Below are positions 1 to 9,855 of a stretch of 64,000 nucleotides of DNA, piece by piece. The translations under genes were made by a program, and so were the position numbers. The notes below the pieces were generated by a model, which did not search any database, was not told where the DNA came from, and saw only the letters and a list, made by a program, of their open reading frames with translations. Each line of letters opens with the position of its first letter. Positions within the stretch are counted from its first letter, which is position 1. Location of the stretch: assembly GCF_008033385.1 (NCBI RefSeq), contig NZ_VOGY01000007.1, forward strand, positions 219,195 to 283,194. Reading direction: 5' to 3'. Source of the DNA: Algibacter pacificus. GTDB lineage: Bacteria; Bacteroidota; Bacteroidia; Flavobacteriales; Flavobacteriaceae.

Positions 1-3000
1 CATTTCGGTTAAGTTAATATTACTAAACAAACGTTCGCTTTTATAATTTCCAGATTGATCTTTGGTGTCGTTTGCCAAATCATCATAGGGTAAAGAATAA
101 TCAATATCGTTATAATCTAAATTAGATTGAAATTGATTAATAGTGTAGGATGAGCGGTAACCATGGGTTAAAGAAAACCGCTTGAAACGTTTTTTAAACC
201 AGGCCATTTTCATGAAACCAGAATATTTTAAATCCCAATTTGGTATAGGCACATCTCTAAAAGCACTGGTGCTTACTTTATTTGCATCTGTGCCAGTATA
301 TGCTGCTAAAAACGCTGGTAATAATACATTTTGACTGTTTTTACCAAAACCTTTTGGGTAACCTTCATCATCTAAATCGTTAACATCGGTTCCTTTTTCT
401 GCGGCTAAACGGCGCGCGATAATGAGTCTATTACTTCTAAAATCGTTAAAGGCATCGGATGTGTTTTCATCACTATTACTAAAGGCTGTTTTTATTAATA
501 ATGTTGAAATATTAAAATTACCAAATGTATTTGGCGTTAACGATATATACTGGTTATCATTATTAACATCCACTCTATAATTTTCGGTAAAGTTTTTATA
601 ATATGTTCGGTTTCCAACAATATCAATTTTTAAATTTTTAACGGGTTCCAAACTCGCAGAAATATCTAATTGTTTCGTATTTGTAGATGTATATTGTTGG
701 TTAAAATCCTGATATAAAGTTAACCACCCATTTCTTGCAGCCAAATCTCTAATATCGTTTTGACTACCAAAAGTATAGCCCAAAGTAGGTTTAAGTGTTC
801 CTATGAAACCAGGTGTTTGTGTATAGCCTGGTAAATAAGTTCCATTGTTTTCAGAATAATTAAACTGTATTCTTTTAACGGAAGTTAAAATATCTATTCC
901 TGTATTTAATAATTTAGACTGTTTTTTACTTTTGTTTTGTTTTTTATTATTGGCAAATGTTCTGTTTCCAGAAGGGCTCGTTGTTCTAGGTTGTAAACGT
1001 CTTGTTCGTTTTTTTACCAAACCAATATATTTATACAGCTTATCCATATCTAAAGCAGCATTTATATTATGAGTATTGGCATTTTGAATGGTATTTCCTA
1101 AGTTATACGTTTCTCCGTCTAATTCTATATTGCCATATAAATCGGAACCTTTTTGCCATTGAAAATCGCCAGAATATTGATAAGTAGCATTTATAAAACT
1201 AAAGGTTGGTATTTTATCTAACGGTATTTTATAGGTAACGCCAAGGCTTTGTGTTTGTCTATTGGGATCTCCAAAATCAAAAAAGCCATCCCAAACATCG
1301 AGAAGCGGATCCTGTTCACCATTAATAATATTATCTTTAAAATAATTTCGAACAATATTATTATTTGAAGCTATAAAATTAAATTGTAATGACTCTGTTA
1401 AATTATAATTGATTCCGTATTGAAAATCGAAAGTGTAATTCCTTCTAAATAATTCTTCTATTTCAATATTTGTACTTCCTGATAAATCGGTATCTCTAAA
1501 TTTTTGTCTGTTAAACTGACGATTTAAATCTGTATTTATAGTAAAACTGGAAGGCATAAGATTAAGATTGAAATCTTTTAAAATTCTCCAATATTTCCCT
1601 GTAAATAAGGAGTCGTTCTTTTTAAATGGTTGAATAGTAACCGGCTCAAAATTATGCGCATAATTTGCACCAACCCGTACCGTTTTACTTACAGAATTTT
1701 CTATTTCAAAATCTCGATGTTGTTCTTTATTATAAGAATAGTTTAGTGTCAGGTTTTCAACATCGTAAAAACGAGGTTTAGCATCGCCTGTTCTATTCTT
1801 TCGAATACCAATAAAATTAATACTTTGACGTTTTGTATAATTTTCGGATTGCTTTCTAACCCTATCCTTATCTGCCTGTGTTTCCTCGGCATCTATCCTA
1901 GAATCTAACGTTAAATCTTCATAAAGCTGGTCGTATTTTGGAGTAATTAACTCTTCACTCTGCCCGTAATTAAATGGTAATTGAATACCCCATTTTTCTG
2001 GTAATAATTGCCCAATATTAACATTGGTTACCACATCGTATTGTTTTACATCTTCGAGACTACGTTGGCTAGGCCCTTGCTCGATGGATCCAAAACCAGA
2101 TGTACTTTGGCTACCGGTAGCACTAATATTAGCAAAATCTGCTAAATTAGTATCCATACTTACCACAGCCGCCCAACCACCTTCATTATCCATATCAGAC
2201 AAGCGCATTTCGTTAAACCAAACCTTACCGCAAACGGTACCTCCATCTTTAGCTACGTTTTTAACACCTACCATAAGGGTTCTAATATCTCCATAATTTG
2301 GATTTCCTTTAATTCCTACACGGTGCTGATTGGCGGTATATCCAGAATAGGCATCATCCACTATCCTAATCTGATCATCTATAACATCATAAAATGTAGC
2401 ATCTTCATTAGAAAAGGATCTATCTGAAATACCTTTCGCTTTAACCTTTCCTAAAATTTCAATTGGCAAATTAATTTCATTGGGCCATAATAAATCTCTA
2501 TCTGTAGTGCCTTCTTCTGAAACTTTTAAAGGTATTTCAATTTGATAGTAGTTTTCAGTAAGATCATTTCCCATTCTAATAAACCCAACCAATTCTTGCT
2601 CATCATCATCACCTTTTAAGTTATTAGAATCATCATCATCGGCATGCATAAACATGCGTATGCGTTTATATTGGCGCATATCAAAACTTACATTTTTAAA
2701 AACGGCTCTAGAATCTTCAACTTCTAAATCGCATGTTTTTAGCACTAAGGCTTGTTCATTTTGTTCAATAACCGAGTTATTATAATATAGTTCTTCTGGA
2801 TTAATTCCTGGGGGGCTTTGGTAGCTTCCTTCATTTTCAATAGTTCCTACAATTTCTACAGAGAAATCGGTATTAGAATTATAGGGAATATCATTATTCA
2901 AGGTTTGCGTATAGCGACGCCAATCACTTCTTACCAAATCTAAAGTTCCAAAACGGAAAACTGTGGTTTCTGTAAATTCCTTAAGGTAAATTCTAGAAAA

Positions 3001-6000
3001 CCTAACGGAACGCAAATCTGATATTCCACCAATGGCTTTACGGTTTGAACTTTCAACAGGTATTCTTATTTGGTACCATCTTACATCTACAGTTTCACCA
3101 TTTGGAAGGCTTCTTTTTTGAAATTTATAATCTCTTAAATATTCTTTTAAAGGATTGCTATCTGGAATATTATCAAAATCGGCCTGACTGGTTGGTAAAT
3201 TTTGTGGTTTAATATCCAATTCGTACTCAAAATAACTATTAATCGTATTCATGGTATTATCACGATTAATATCTTCTACATCGGGTTTGGTATTAGCTCC
3301 TCTATTAGTATCTGTAAACGTATTGGGCGTATTTCCTTCTACGCCATTATATTTTTTATAACGTTCAAAAATATCACCTTCGGTATTTAAAAAATAGGTA
3401 TAATTATCATTTGAAGGGTCGTTGCCAAAAACAGAGCCAAAAGCCGAGGCTTCTTCGGCATCATTATAACCATCATAACCAACATCTTGATTTACTCGCT
3501 CATCGCCAGTGGTATCAAAAGCATAAATTAAGGATTGATTTTGTGGCACTACTGTTCCCCATTCTGTAGGCGTTTGTTTTAACAATTCAATATTTCCATC
3601 ATCAGGCAGTCCGTTTTCATATAATTTTCTACCATCTTTAATAATATCTTCGGAAATATTCCCTAAGTTAAAAACGAGTTTACCCCCTGGGTTTGATCTA
3701 TTTTCTTGAAAAGGATCTTGTAACCAAAACTCGATATATTCTACATTTTGCTGTTCAAAATCTGTGGATGTAATTTGCCTAGTAATACCTGCCCAACTAT
3801 CTTTGGCTTCTATATTATCAATGCCATCTGCGGCATCTGGATCGAAATTATAAGGCCCGCGTTCTTGTGGATAATATGCTAAATCTAAAGTATAAATTAC
3901 AGAACTTTGCCCTTGTACTATATCGCGTTCTGGAAATAATTCATTAATAAAAACACGACTAGTATATAAGCTAGATAGGTCTTCGTCTGTAATTTCATCT
4001 GGTCTTCGTGCACTATAAAAAATAGGATCGATAGTGTACCAGTTTAGCAGCGCGCGTTGATAACCATTTTGAATGCCATTTTCATCTTCGTTTGGATTGG
4101 AAGCTACGTTTAAACCTACAGGTCTACTGGATAAAGACCAAGATTCTTGCGAACGCAAATCAATCGCATTTTGAGAGCCTTCAAAGTCATCAATATAAGA
4201 AGTAGCTTCTCCATTTAAATTTGTGGCGTTGGGTGATCCTGGCAATAAATAAGCAACTTCCCCACGAACAGAGAAATTAGATTCGGCATCGGTATCAATA
4301 TTTGGTAATTTGTTTACTAAACGTGTTAAAAAAGGAACTTTAGTAGAATAATTTCCATTAAACCCAATTATAGTATTGTTAATAGACTCGGTACCATAAT
4401 TTGCTTTTTGCGTTATTGGGCGTTCATTAAGATTTAAAAATGTTCCACCGAGGACAAAATTTTCGTTAAATTTATGTTCCACATTCAAACCTGTAAACCG
4501 TTTAGTTTGTTGTGCAAAAATAGCATTACTTTCGGTTGAAACTTCAATAGGTGTATTAGATGCTTTTAACGATGAATCTAAAATTTGAACAAGTCCCAAT
4601 TGATAATTTACAGTATAATCTACACCCTCAACCAATAGCCTCCCTCCTGCCGTAACCCGAACAGAACCTTGTGGTACATTAAAACTTCCTATAGGAATAC
4701 CGTCGCTTCCAGAGGATTTATAACTTCCTTTTAATTTAAATTTATTTTTTTCATTTTCATTTAAAGCTGCTGTTTTTGTGCTTTTATAAAGTACATCATA
4801 CACATACTTAGCTTGGTTTTCATTATATGATGTTTCATTTTCATAATCGCCTCCTCCTAAAACCTCAAATAAATATTCGCCAAAAGGTTCTACGTTTGGA
4901 AAAATAATTTGTCCATTTTGTGAAAACACGGTAATACCTTCAACAAAATCGAAAAAACCATCACCGTTAGTTTGTGGATCGTTATTATAATTTAATTTAT
5001 CTAAATTAAAAACGCGTAATAAGGGCTGTTCATCTAAGGGTTTTTCACCTGCGTCTTGATCTGGAAAACTTGTTGTTCCAACCGGAATTATATAGTTTAA
5101 AGGTGAAGCTTCATTATAAAAAATATTAAGTTTAAAATCCTCAGAACTTAAATTATAGGCTCCCGTATCGTAGATGTTTTTCATCATTAAATCCCAGATA
5201 GGCAATTCCACACTAGTCACACTACTTTTTAATAATTTGACTATTAAATTACTGTTTGTAACTTGAGTAACTTGCCCACTAGTATTTGTAGTAACCTCGG
5301 TAGCATTAACGCCATCGTTAGCAAACTCTCCCACTTGATAAACCTCACCTCCAAGGGTATATTGAAAAGCTACCGCTAAAACTTCATCATTATTTAAACG
5401 TTGGTTTAAAGAGATATAACCCAGCTCGGTATTTAATACATACTCCTGTCCATTTATTAATTTTCTTGCATTTTCTAAGGTTGCATAATCGAAACCTTCA
5501 TTAATACCAGACACACTAATTCCCGATTTTACAGTTGCTACATCCCTAATACTACTAGTTAATTGAGAGGTTGCGCCACCACCATCAATTTTAGTTGGGT
5601 CGAAGGCATTATTTTCATTTTTAGGAAATGCCCCTGGTCCTCCAAAAACATTGACCGCCGAGTACACTTTATCTGTTTCTCCTAAATCCTGAAGCGCAAC
5701 AATATTCCTTACATTTTCAGTTTGGTTTGTTCTATTGGTAACCCAAACTTCAATTCTGGTAATTTGTAAGCCTTTTGTGTTTAAATATGGATAACTCTTT
5801 AAAGCTTCATCATAATGATCTCTAAAATATTGCGCTAAAAAAAAGTGCCTGTTTTCATCATAATCCTGAACAAAAAATTCAAAATCCTGAATAGTTCCTC
5901 CGCTTTGAGAAATTACGGTATTTGATTCTGACCTTTGCTCGGAAAACACCCCGGTTACCGTTGTTTTACCAAATTGTAGCTGCGCTTTTACACCAAAGAG

Positions 6001-6744
6001 ACTTTGTGCTCCTGTAATTAACGAGCTATTTAAAGGCATACTCACGTTACCAATTTCTATTTTTTGAAGAATATCATCCTCGGTTGGTTCGTATTCTAAT
6101 TTTATAAGATTTTGAAAATCGAATGTAGATTGGGTGTCGTAATTTGCATTAACTTGAAGTCGAGTTCCCACTTTGCCCAGAAGGCTTAAACTAATTCTCT
6201 GATCGAAATCAAAAGAAAAATTGGTTCTATTTCTAGGTGAAAATGATGGGTTATCTTGTTTTGAAAATAAAACTCCCAAATCCATTTCTACAGAACCTTG
6301 AGGAATAACCTCGATTGTATTACCTCCAAAAACAGATTGAAAAAAATCGGAATCAACATAAAATTCTGGCAGTAAATTTTTTTGAGCATCTTCCGAACCT
6401 TCTTTTTGTCCTGAAAACGCATCGACTTTCTCTTTATAATAACTGCTTAAATTTTGCTTTGCGACCAAGGCATAATATTCCTTTGGTGTTAAAATTACGG
6501 GATAATTTATATTAAACTGGCCAATTTTCTCAGTATAAATATAACGATCTGTTAAGGCATCATAAGTGTATTTAGTTTCAATACCACGGGGTTGTGCGGT
6601 TTTAATTTCACCTTGTTGATAGCCCTTTTTAACAGAATCTTGTTCCTTTTCTTGCCCCCAAGAAACGCCGGAAAAACACATTATGAATACAATAAAACTA
6701 ACGTGCTTTAATAATTTATAAAAATAAAGGTTCGTTTTTTTCAA
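1..6744 (-). CDS. sprA: SprA, gliding motility / type IX secretion outer-membrane translocon (3' end beyond window)
   Basis: The reading frame is open for 2248 codons and leaves the left edge without a stop; SprA proteins are about 2400 residues, so the C-terminus is missing. SprA is the very large outer-membrane beta-barrel that forms the conduit of the type IX secretion system, used for gliding adhesins and CTD-tagged enzymes. The translation shows a signal peptide (KKTNLYFYKLLKHVSFIVFI, then SGVSWGQ), then long beta-rich stretches with family phrases such as SFDFDQRISLSLLGKVGTRL and YIDDFEGSQNAIDLRS. No ATG gives a complete signal peptide. The start is most likely TTG at 6744-6742, directly after an in-frame TAA-ATT; the first ATG (6681) would lose the basic and hydrophobic regions. 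It lies 6 bp downstream of ruvA, so the two are probably cotranscribed. Identification is very secure; the start is inferred. Confidence 0.96.
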   Translation of the reverse strand, partial: MKKTNLYFYKLLKHVSFIVFIMCFSGVSWGQEKEQDSVKKGYQQGEIKTAQPRGIETKYTYDALTDRYIYTEKIGQFNINYPVILTPKEYYALVAKQNLSSYYKEKVDAFSGQKEGSEDAQKNLLPEFYVDSDFFQSVFGGNTIEVIPQGSVEMDLGVLFSKQDNPSFSPRNRTNFSFDFDQRISLSLLGKVGTRLQVNANYDTQSTFDFQNLIKLEYEPTEDDILQKIEIGNVSMPLNSSLITGAQSLFGVKAQLQFGKTTVTGVFSEQRSESNTVISQSGGTIQDFEFFVQDYDENRHFFLAQYFRDHYDEALKSYPYLNTKGLQITRIEVWVTNRTNQTENVRNIVALQDLGETDKVYSAVNVFGGPGAFPKNENNAFDPTKIDGGGATSQLTSSIRDVATVKSGISVSGINEGFDYATLENARKLINGQEYVLNTELGYISLNQRLNNDEVLAVAFQYTLGGEVYQVGEFANDGVNATEVTTNTSGQVTQVTNSNLIVKLLKSSVTSVELPIWDLMMKNIYDTGAYNLSSEDFKLNIFYNEASPLNYIIPVGTTSFPDQDAGEKPLDEQPLLRVFNLDKLNYNNDPQTNGDGFFDFVEGITVFSQNGQIIFPNVEPFGEYLFEVLGGGDYENETSYNENQAKYVYDVLYKSTKTAALNENEKNKFKLKGSYKSSGSDGIPIGSFNVPQGSVRVTAGGRLLVEGVDYTVNYQLGLVQILDSSLKASNTPIEVSTESNAIFAQQTKRFTGLNVEHKFNENFVLGGTFLNLNERPITQKANYGTESINNTIIGFNGNYSTKVPFLTRLVNKLPNIDTDAESNFSVRGEVAYLLPGSPNATNLNGEATSYIDDFEGSQNAIDLRSQESWSLSSRPVGLNVASNPNEDENGIQNGYQRALLNWYTIDPIFYSARRPDEITDEDLSSLYTSRVFINELFPERDIVQGQSSVIYTLDLAYYPQERGPYNFDPDAADGIDNIEAKDSWAGITRQITSTDFEQQNVEYIEFWLQDPFQENRSNPGGKLVFNLGNISEDIIKDGRKLYENGLPDDGNIELLKQTPTEWGTVVPQNQSLIYAFDTTGDERVNQDVGYDGYNDAEEASAFGSVFGNDPSNDNYTYFLNTEGDIFERYKKYNGVEGNTPNTFTDTNRGANTKPDVEDINRDNTMNTINSYFEYELDIKPQNLPTSQADFDNIPDSNPLKEYLRDYKFQKRSLPNGETVDVRWYQIRIPVESSNRKAIGGISDLRSVRFSRIYLKEFTETTVFRFGTLDLVRSDWRRYTQTLNNDIPYNSNTDFSVEIVGTIENEGSYQSPPGINPEELYYNNSVIEQNEQALVLKTCDLEVEDSRAVFKNVSFDMRQYKRIRMFMHADDDDSNNLKGDDDEQELVGFIRMGNDLTENYYQIEIPLKVSEEGTTDRDLLWPNEINLPIEILGKVKAKGISDRSFSNEDATFYDVIDDQIRIVDDAYSGYTANQHRVGIKGNPNYGDIRTLMVGVKNVAKDGGTVCGKVWFNEMRLSDMDNEGGWAAVVSMDTNLADFANISATGSQSTSGFGSIEQGPSQRSLEDVKQYDVVTNVNIGQLLPEKWGIQLPFNYGQSEELITPKYDQLYEDLTLDSRIDAEETQADKDRVRKQSENYTKRQSINFIGIRKNRTGDAKPRFYDVENLTLNYSYNKEQHRDFEIENSVSKTVRVGANYAHNFEPVTIQPFKKNDSLFTGKYWRILKDFNLNLMPSSFTINTDLNRQFNRQKFRDTDLSGSTNIEIEELFRRNYTFDFQYGINYNLTESLQFNFIASNNNIVRNYFKDNIINGEQDPLLDVWDGFFDFGDPNRQTQSLGVTYKIPLDKIPTFSFINATYQYSGDFQWQKGSDLYGNIELDGETYNLGNTIQNANTHNINAALDMDKLYKYIGLVKKRTRRLQPRTTSPSGNRTFANNKKQNKSKKQSKLLNTGIDILTSVKRIQFNYSENNGTYLPGYTQTPGFIGTLKPTLGYTFGSQNDIRDLAARNGWLTLYQDFNQQYTSTNTKQLDISASLEPVKNLKIDIVGNRTYYKNFTENYRVDVNNDNQYISLTPNTFGNFNISTLLIKTAFSNSDENTSDAFNDFRSNRLIIARRLAAEKGTDVNDLDDEGYPKGFGKNSQNVLLPAFLAAYTGTDANKVSTSAFRDVPIPNWDLKYSGFMKMAWFKKRFKRFSLTHGYRSSYTINQFQSNLDYNDIDYSLPYDDLANDTKDQSGNYKSERLFSNINLTEM

Positions 6745-6750
6745 AATTTA

Positions 6751-7332
6751 CTATAATTTTTTTAAGGCTTGTTTTATAATAGATTCCACCGTGGCATCGG
6801 GCTCTGCTACTACAATTTTATCCACAACGCGTTCGGCTTGTTTTTTAACAAAACCTAATACTTCTAAGGCAGATAACGCTTCATTTTTATTCGTATTGTC
6901 TTTAGAAACAGAAACTTCGTCAATATCATAAATTTTTAAAATTTTATCTTTCAAATCCAGAATAACACGTTGTGCAGTTTTAACTCCAATGCCTTTTACA
7001 GATTGTATTAACGCCACATCACCTGTAGCGATACCTTCTCGTATTTGTTTAGGAGTTAAGGAAGATAGCATGGTACGGGCTATATTAGCACCAATACCAC
7101 TTACAGAAAGTAATAACCTAAAAATCTCACGTTCTGCAACCGAAGAAAACCCGTATAAAGTATGCGCATCTTCTTTTATTTGAAGATGAGTATATAATTT
7201 TAGGCTTTCTGCATCTGGAATTTGAGAAAAAGTATGGAGAGAAATATTTAGCATATATCCAACACCATTGCAGTCTATAACCACATGTGTTGGATTTTTT
7301 TCTACTAGTTTCCCTTGAATGTGTGTTATCAT
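6751..7332 (-). CDS. ruvA: Holliday junction branch migration complex subunit RuvA
   Basis: The 193-residue product is RuvA, the tetrameric protein that binds Holliday junctions and loads the RuvB helicase during recombinational repair. It starts MITHIQGKLVEKNPTHVVID, the OB-fold domain I (about 1-63). Helix-hairpin-helix domain II follows (about 65-135, including LLSVSGIGANIARTMLSS and IQSVKGIGVKTAQRVILDLK), then an acidic linker and the small domain III (about 148-193, ALSALEVLGFVKKQAERVVD) that contacts RuvB. Length is normal for the family. It sits between malic enzyme (62 bp upstream) and sprA (6 bp downstream). ruvB is also in this window but 13 kb away, so ruvAB is not an operon here. 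Confidence 0.97.
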   Translation of the reverse strand: MITHIQGKLVEKNPTHVVIDCNGVGYMLNISLHTFSQIPDAESLKLYTHLQIKEDAHTLYGFSSVAEREIFRLLLSVSGIGANIARTMLSSLTPKQIREGIATGDVALIQSVKGIGVKTAQRVILDLKDKILKIYDIDEVSVSKDNTNKNEALSALEVLGFVKKQAERVVDKIVVAEPDATVESIIKQALKKL

Positions 7333-7394
7333 AACAAGTTATTAGTGCTCTTTCAAATGTAATAAAATTATTTTAAGCAGATATATTCTATTTC

Positions 7395-9671
7395 CTACTT
7401 CTCTTTATGCTGTGCATCTATAACAGCAATTGCTGCCATATTAACAATTTCGTCTACTTTGGCTCCAAGTTGAAGGATATGCACAGGCTTACGCATCCCC
7501 ATCATAATTGGCCCAATAGATTCGGCTTCGTTTAATTCCTTTAATAACTTATATGTAATATTTGCTGAATCTAAATTTGGAAAAATTAACGTATTCACTT
7601 TTTTACCTACCAATTTAGAAAAGGGAAATTTTTCACGAAGCATATCATCATTTAAAGCGAAATCTGTTTGCAACTCGCCATCCACAATCATATCTGGGTA
7701 ATGTTTATGTAAAAACGCTACCGCTTCTCTTACTTTTGAAGAACGCTCGTTGGTTGATGAGCCAAAGTTTGAATATGACACCATAGCCATTACCGGCTCT
7801 AAACCAAACATTTGAACCACTTTTCCTGTCATTTGTGTTATTTTAGCCAAATCTTTAGCTGTAGGATCTATATTGATTGATGTATCACTTAAAAATAACG
7901 GTCCACGCTTTGTCATCATTAAGTTTGTTGTTGCTGCTCTGGTGATACCTTTATCCATTCCTATCAACTCCAACATTGGTTTTATAACGGTTGGATAATT
8001 TCTAGAGTATCCAGAGATTAACCCATCGGCATCACCTTCGTTCACCATCATGGCAGCAAAATAATTACGCTCACGCATTAGGCGTTGTGCCGAATAAAGC
8101 GTTACACCTCGGCGTTTACGTTGCTCCCAATATACTTTGGCGTATTTATTTTTTCTATCGTTTTCTTCTTCTTCTTTTGGATCGATAATTAAAATATCGG
8201 AATTAAATTCAATTTCCTTCATTAAGGAAGCAATGGTTTCTTTTCTTCCTAATAAAATAGGGATAGCAATCCCTTCATCATGTACAATTTGCGCCGCTTT
8301 TAAAACATCTAATTGATCTGCTTCTGCAAAAACAATACGCTTTGGCGCTAATTTTGCTCTATTTAAAAGCAAACGCACTAGTTTATTATCCGATCCCATG
8401 CGTTGTAATAAACTATCCTTATAGTTTTCCCAATCGGTGATATGATGCTTAGCCACACCACTTTCCATAGCTGCTTTTGCAACTGCTGGTGGTACTTCAC
8501 TAATTAAACGTGGATCGAACGGTTTTGGAATAATATAATCTTTACCAAAAGTTAAGCGGGTTTCACCATAGGCAATATTTACTTGCTCTGGAACAGGCTC
8601 TTTTGCCAATTTAGCCAAGGCTTTTACTGCTGCCATTTTCATGGCTTCATTAATTTTAGTTGCGCGAACATCTAGTGCGCCTCTAAAAATAAAAGGAAAA
8701 CCTAATACATTATTAACTTGGTTAGGATGATCGCTACGTCCCGTTGCCATGATAATATCTTTCCTTGTATCTACTGCTAATTGATATTTAATTTCGGGGT
8801 TTGGATTAGCCAAAGCAAAAACAATAGGGTTTTCTGCCATTGTTAAAAGCATTTCTGGCGATACAATATCGGCCATAGATAAACCAATAAATACATCGGC
8901 ATCTACCATAGCTTCCTCTAAAGTGTCTATTTTTCTATCGGTAGCAAATTCTGCTTTTTCATTAGAAAGAACTTCTCGATCTTTACGAATAACGCCTTTA
9001 CTATCCAACATTACCATATTTTCTCGTTTAGCACCACAAGCTTGGTATAAACGTGAACAGGAAATGGCTGCCGCTCCAGCACCACTAATTACAATTTTTA
9101 CCTCTTCAAATTTCTTCCCTGCTAATTCTATTGCGTTTATTAATGCTGCCGAGGAAATAATTGCTGTTCCGTGCTGGTCATCGTGCATAACAGGAATATT
9201 TAATTCTTCCTTTAAACGACGTTCTATTTCAAAAGCTTCGGGAGCCTTTATATCTTCTAGGTTAATGCCTCCAAAAGTTGGTGCTATATTTTTTACGGTT
9301 TCAATAAAAGCGTCTACATTTTCGGTATCTACTTCAATATCAAAAACATCAATATCGGCAAAAATTTTAAACAATAAGCCTTTACCTTCCATTACAGGCT
9401 TGGAGGCTTCTGGTCCAATATTCCCTAATCCTAATACAGCGGTTCCATTGGATATTACAGCAACTAGATTCCCTTTTGCTGTATATTTATAGACGGCTTC
9501 TGCATCTTTTTCAATTTCTAAACATGGCACAGCAACACCTGGAGAATAGGCTAAGGATAAATCGCGCTGTGTTGCATATTTTTTTGTTGGAACAACAGCT
9601 ATTTTACCCGGAGTTGGTTTTGCGTGATAAATAAGAGCTTCTCTCCGTTTACTTTCTTCACTCATTTTCAT
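7395..9671 (-). CDS. maeB: NADP-dependent malic enzyme (MaeB type, with phosphotransacetylase-like C-terminal domain)
   Basis: This cytoplasmic enzyme of 758 residues converts malate to pyruvate and CO2 with reduction of NADP, linking the TCA cycle to pyruvate and supplying NADPH. The N-terminal malic domain has AYSPGVAVPCLEIEKD (about 41-56) and the metal/substrate segment HDDQHGTAIISSAAL. The Rossmann domain has VISGAGAAAISCSRLYQACG. From about residue 430 onward it resembles phosphate acetyltransferase (RIVFAEADQLDVLKAAQIV; LFLSDTSINIDPTAKDLAKI). In MaeB enzymes this domain is regulatory, responding to acetyl-CoA, and is not known to catalyse. Length is typical. A start two codons later (MSEESKRREALIYH) is also possible. 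Its upstream region has two exact TAnnTTTG boxes. Confidence 0.96.
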   Translation of the reverse strand: MKMSEESKRREALIYHAKPTPGKIAVVPTKKYATQRDLSLAYSPGVAVPCLEIEKDAEAVYKYTAKGNLVAVISNGTAVLGLGNIGPEASKPVMEGKGLLFKIFADIDVFDIEVDTENVDAFIETVKNIAPTFGGINLEDIKAPEAFEIERRLKEELNIPVMHDDQHGTAIISSAALINAIELAGKKFEEVKIVISGAGAAAISCSRLYQACGAKRENMVMLDSKGVIRKDREVLSNEKAEFATDRKIDTLEEAMVDADVFIGLSMADIVSPEMLLTMAENPIVFALANPNPEIKYQLAVDTRKDIIMATGRSDHPNQVNNVLGFPFIFRGALDVRATKINEAMKMAAVKALAKLAKEPVPEQVNIAYGETRLTFGKDYIIPKPFDPRLISEVPPAVAKAAMESGVAKHHITDWENYKDSLLQRMGSDNKLVRLLLNRAKLAPKRIVFAEADQLDVLKAAQIVHDEGIAIPILLGRKETIASLMKEIEFNSDILIIDPKEEEENDRKNKYAKVYWEQRKRRGVTLYSAQRLMRERNYFAAMMVNEGDADGLISGYSRNYPTVIKPMLELIGMDKGITRAATTNLMMTKRGPLFLSDTSINIDPTAKDLAKITQMTGKVVQMFGLEPVMAMVSYSNFGSSTNERSSKVREAVAFLHKHYPDMIVDGELQTDFALNDDMLREKFPFSKLVGKKVNTLIFPNLDSANITYKLLKELNEAESIGPIMMGMRKPVHILQLGAKVDEIVNMAAIAVIDAQHKEK

Positions 9672-9736
9672 GGATATGATATTTATGATTGATTACATTT
9701 TAACTACTAAAATAATCTCAATTAAAACGAGACCAT

Positions 9737-9776
9737 CAAATCTATTAAAACGATTTGTTTCTAACTCACAAATATA
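9737..9776 (-). promoter_or_regulatory. Putative maeB promoter region with two TAnnTTTG -7 boxes
   Basis: On the minus strand, TATATTTG (9776-9769) and TAGATTTG (9744-9737) both match the Bacteroidota primary-sigma -7 consensus TAnnTTTG exactly. They lie 66-105 bp before the maeB start. The first box also supplies a TTG 24 bp upstream of the second, slightly beyond the usual 17-23 bp spacing for a -33 element. Which box is used cannot be told from sequence. Confidence 0.4.
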
Positions 9777-9855
9777 ATAATCCTACTAAGGAAACCGCTA
9801 TTCTTTTTAAAAATTGATTTTTATTTTGAAATTTAAAGTTTATATAAAGTTCATC

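Noticed and set aside
1002..6515. Short plus-strand open frames opposite sprA
   Set aside because: All lie antisense to the SprA reading frame, which is continuous and clearly recognisable across the whole region.
8923..9492. 189-codon open frame antisense to maeB
   Set aside because: It lies entirely opposite the strongly conserved malic enzyme domain and its translation has no recognisable domain; it is a codon-bias shadow.
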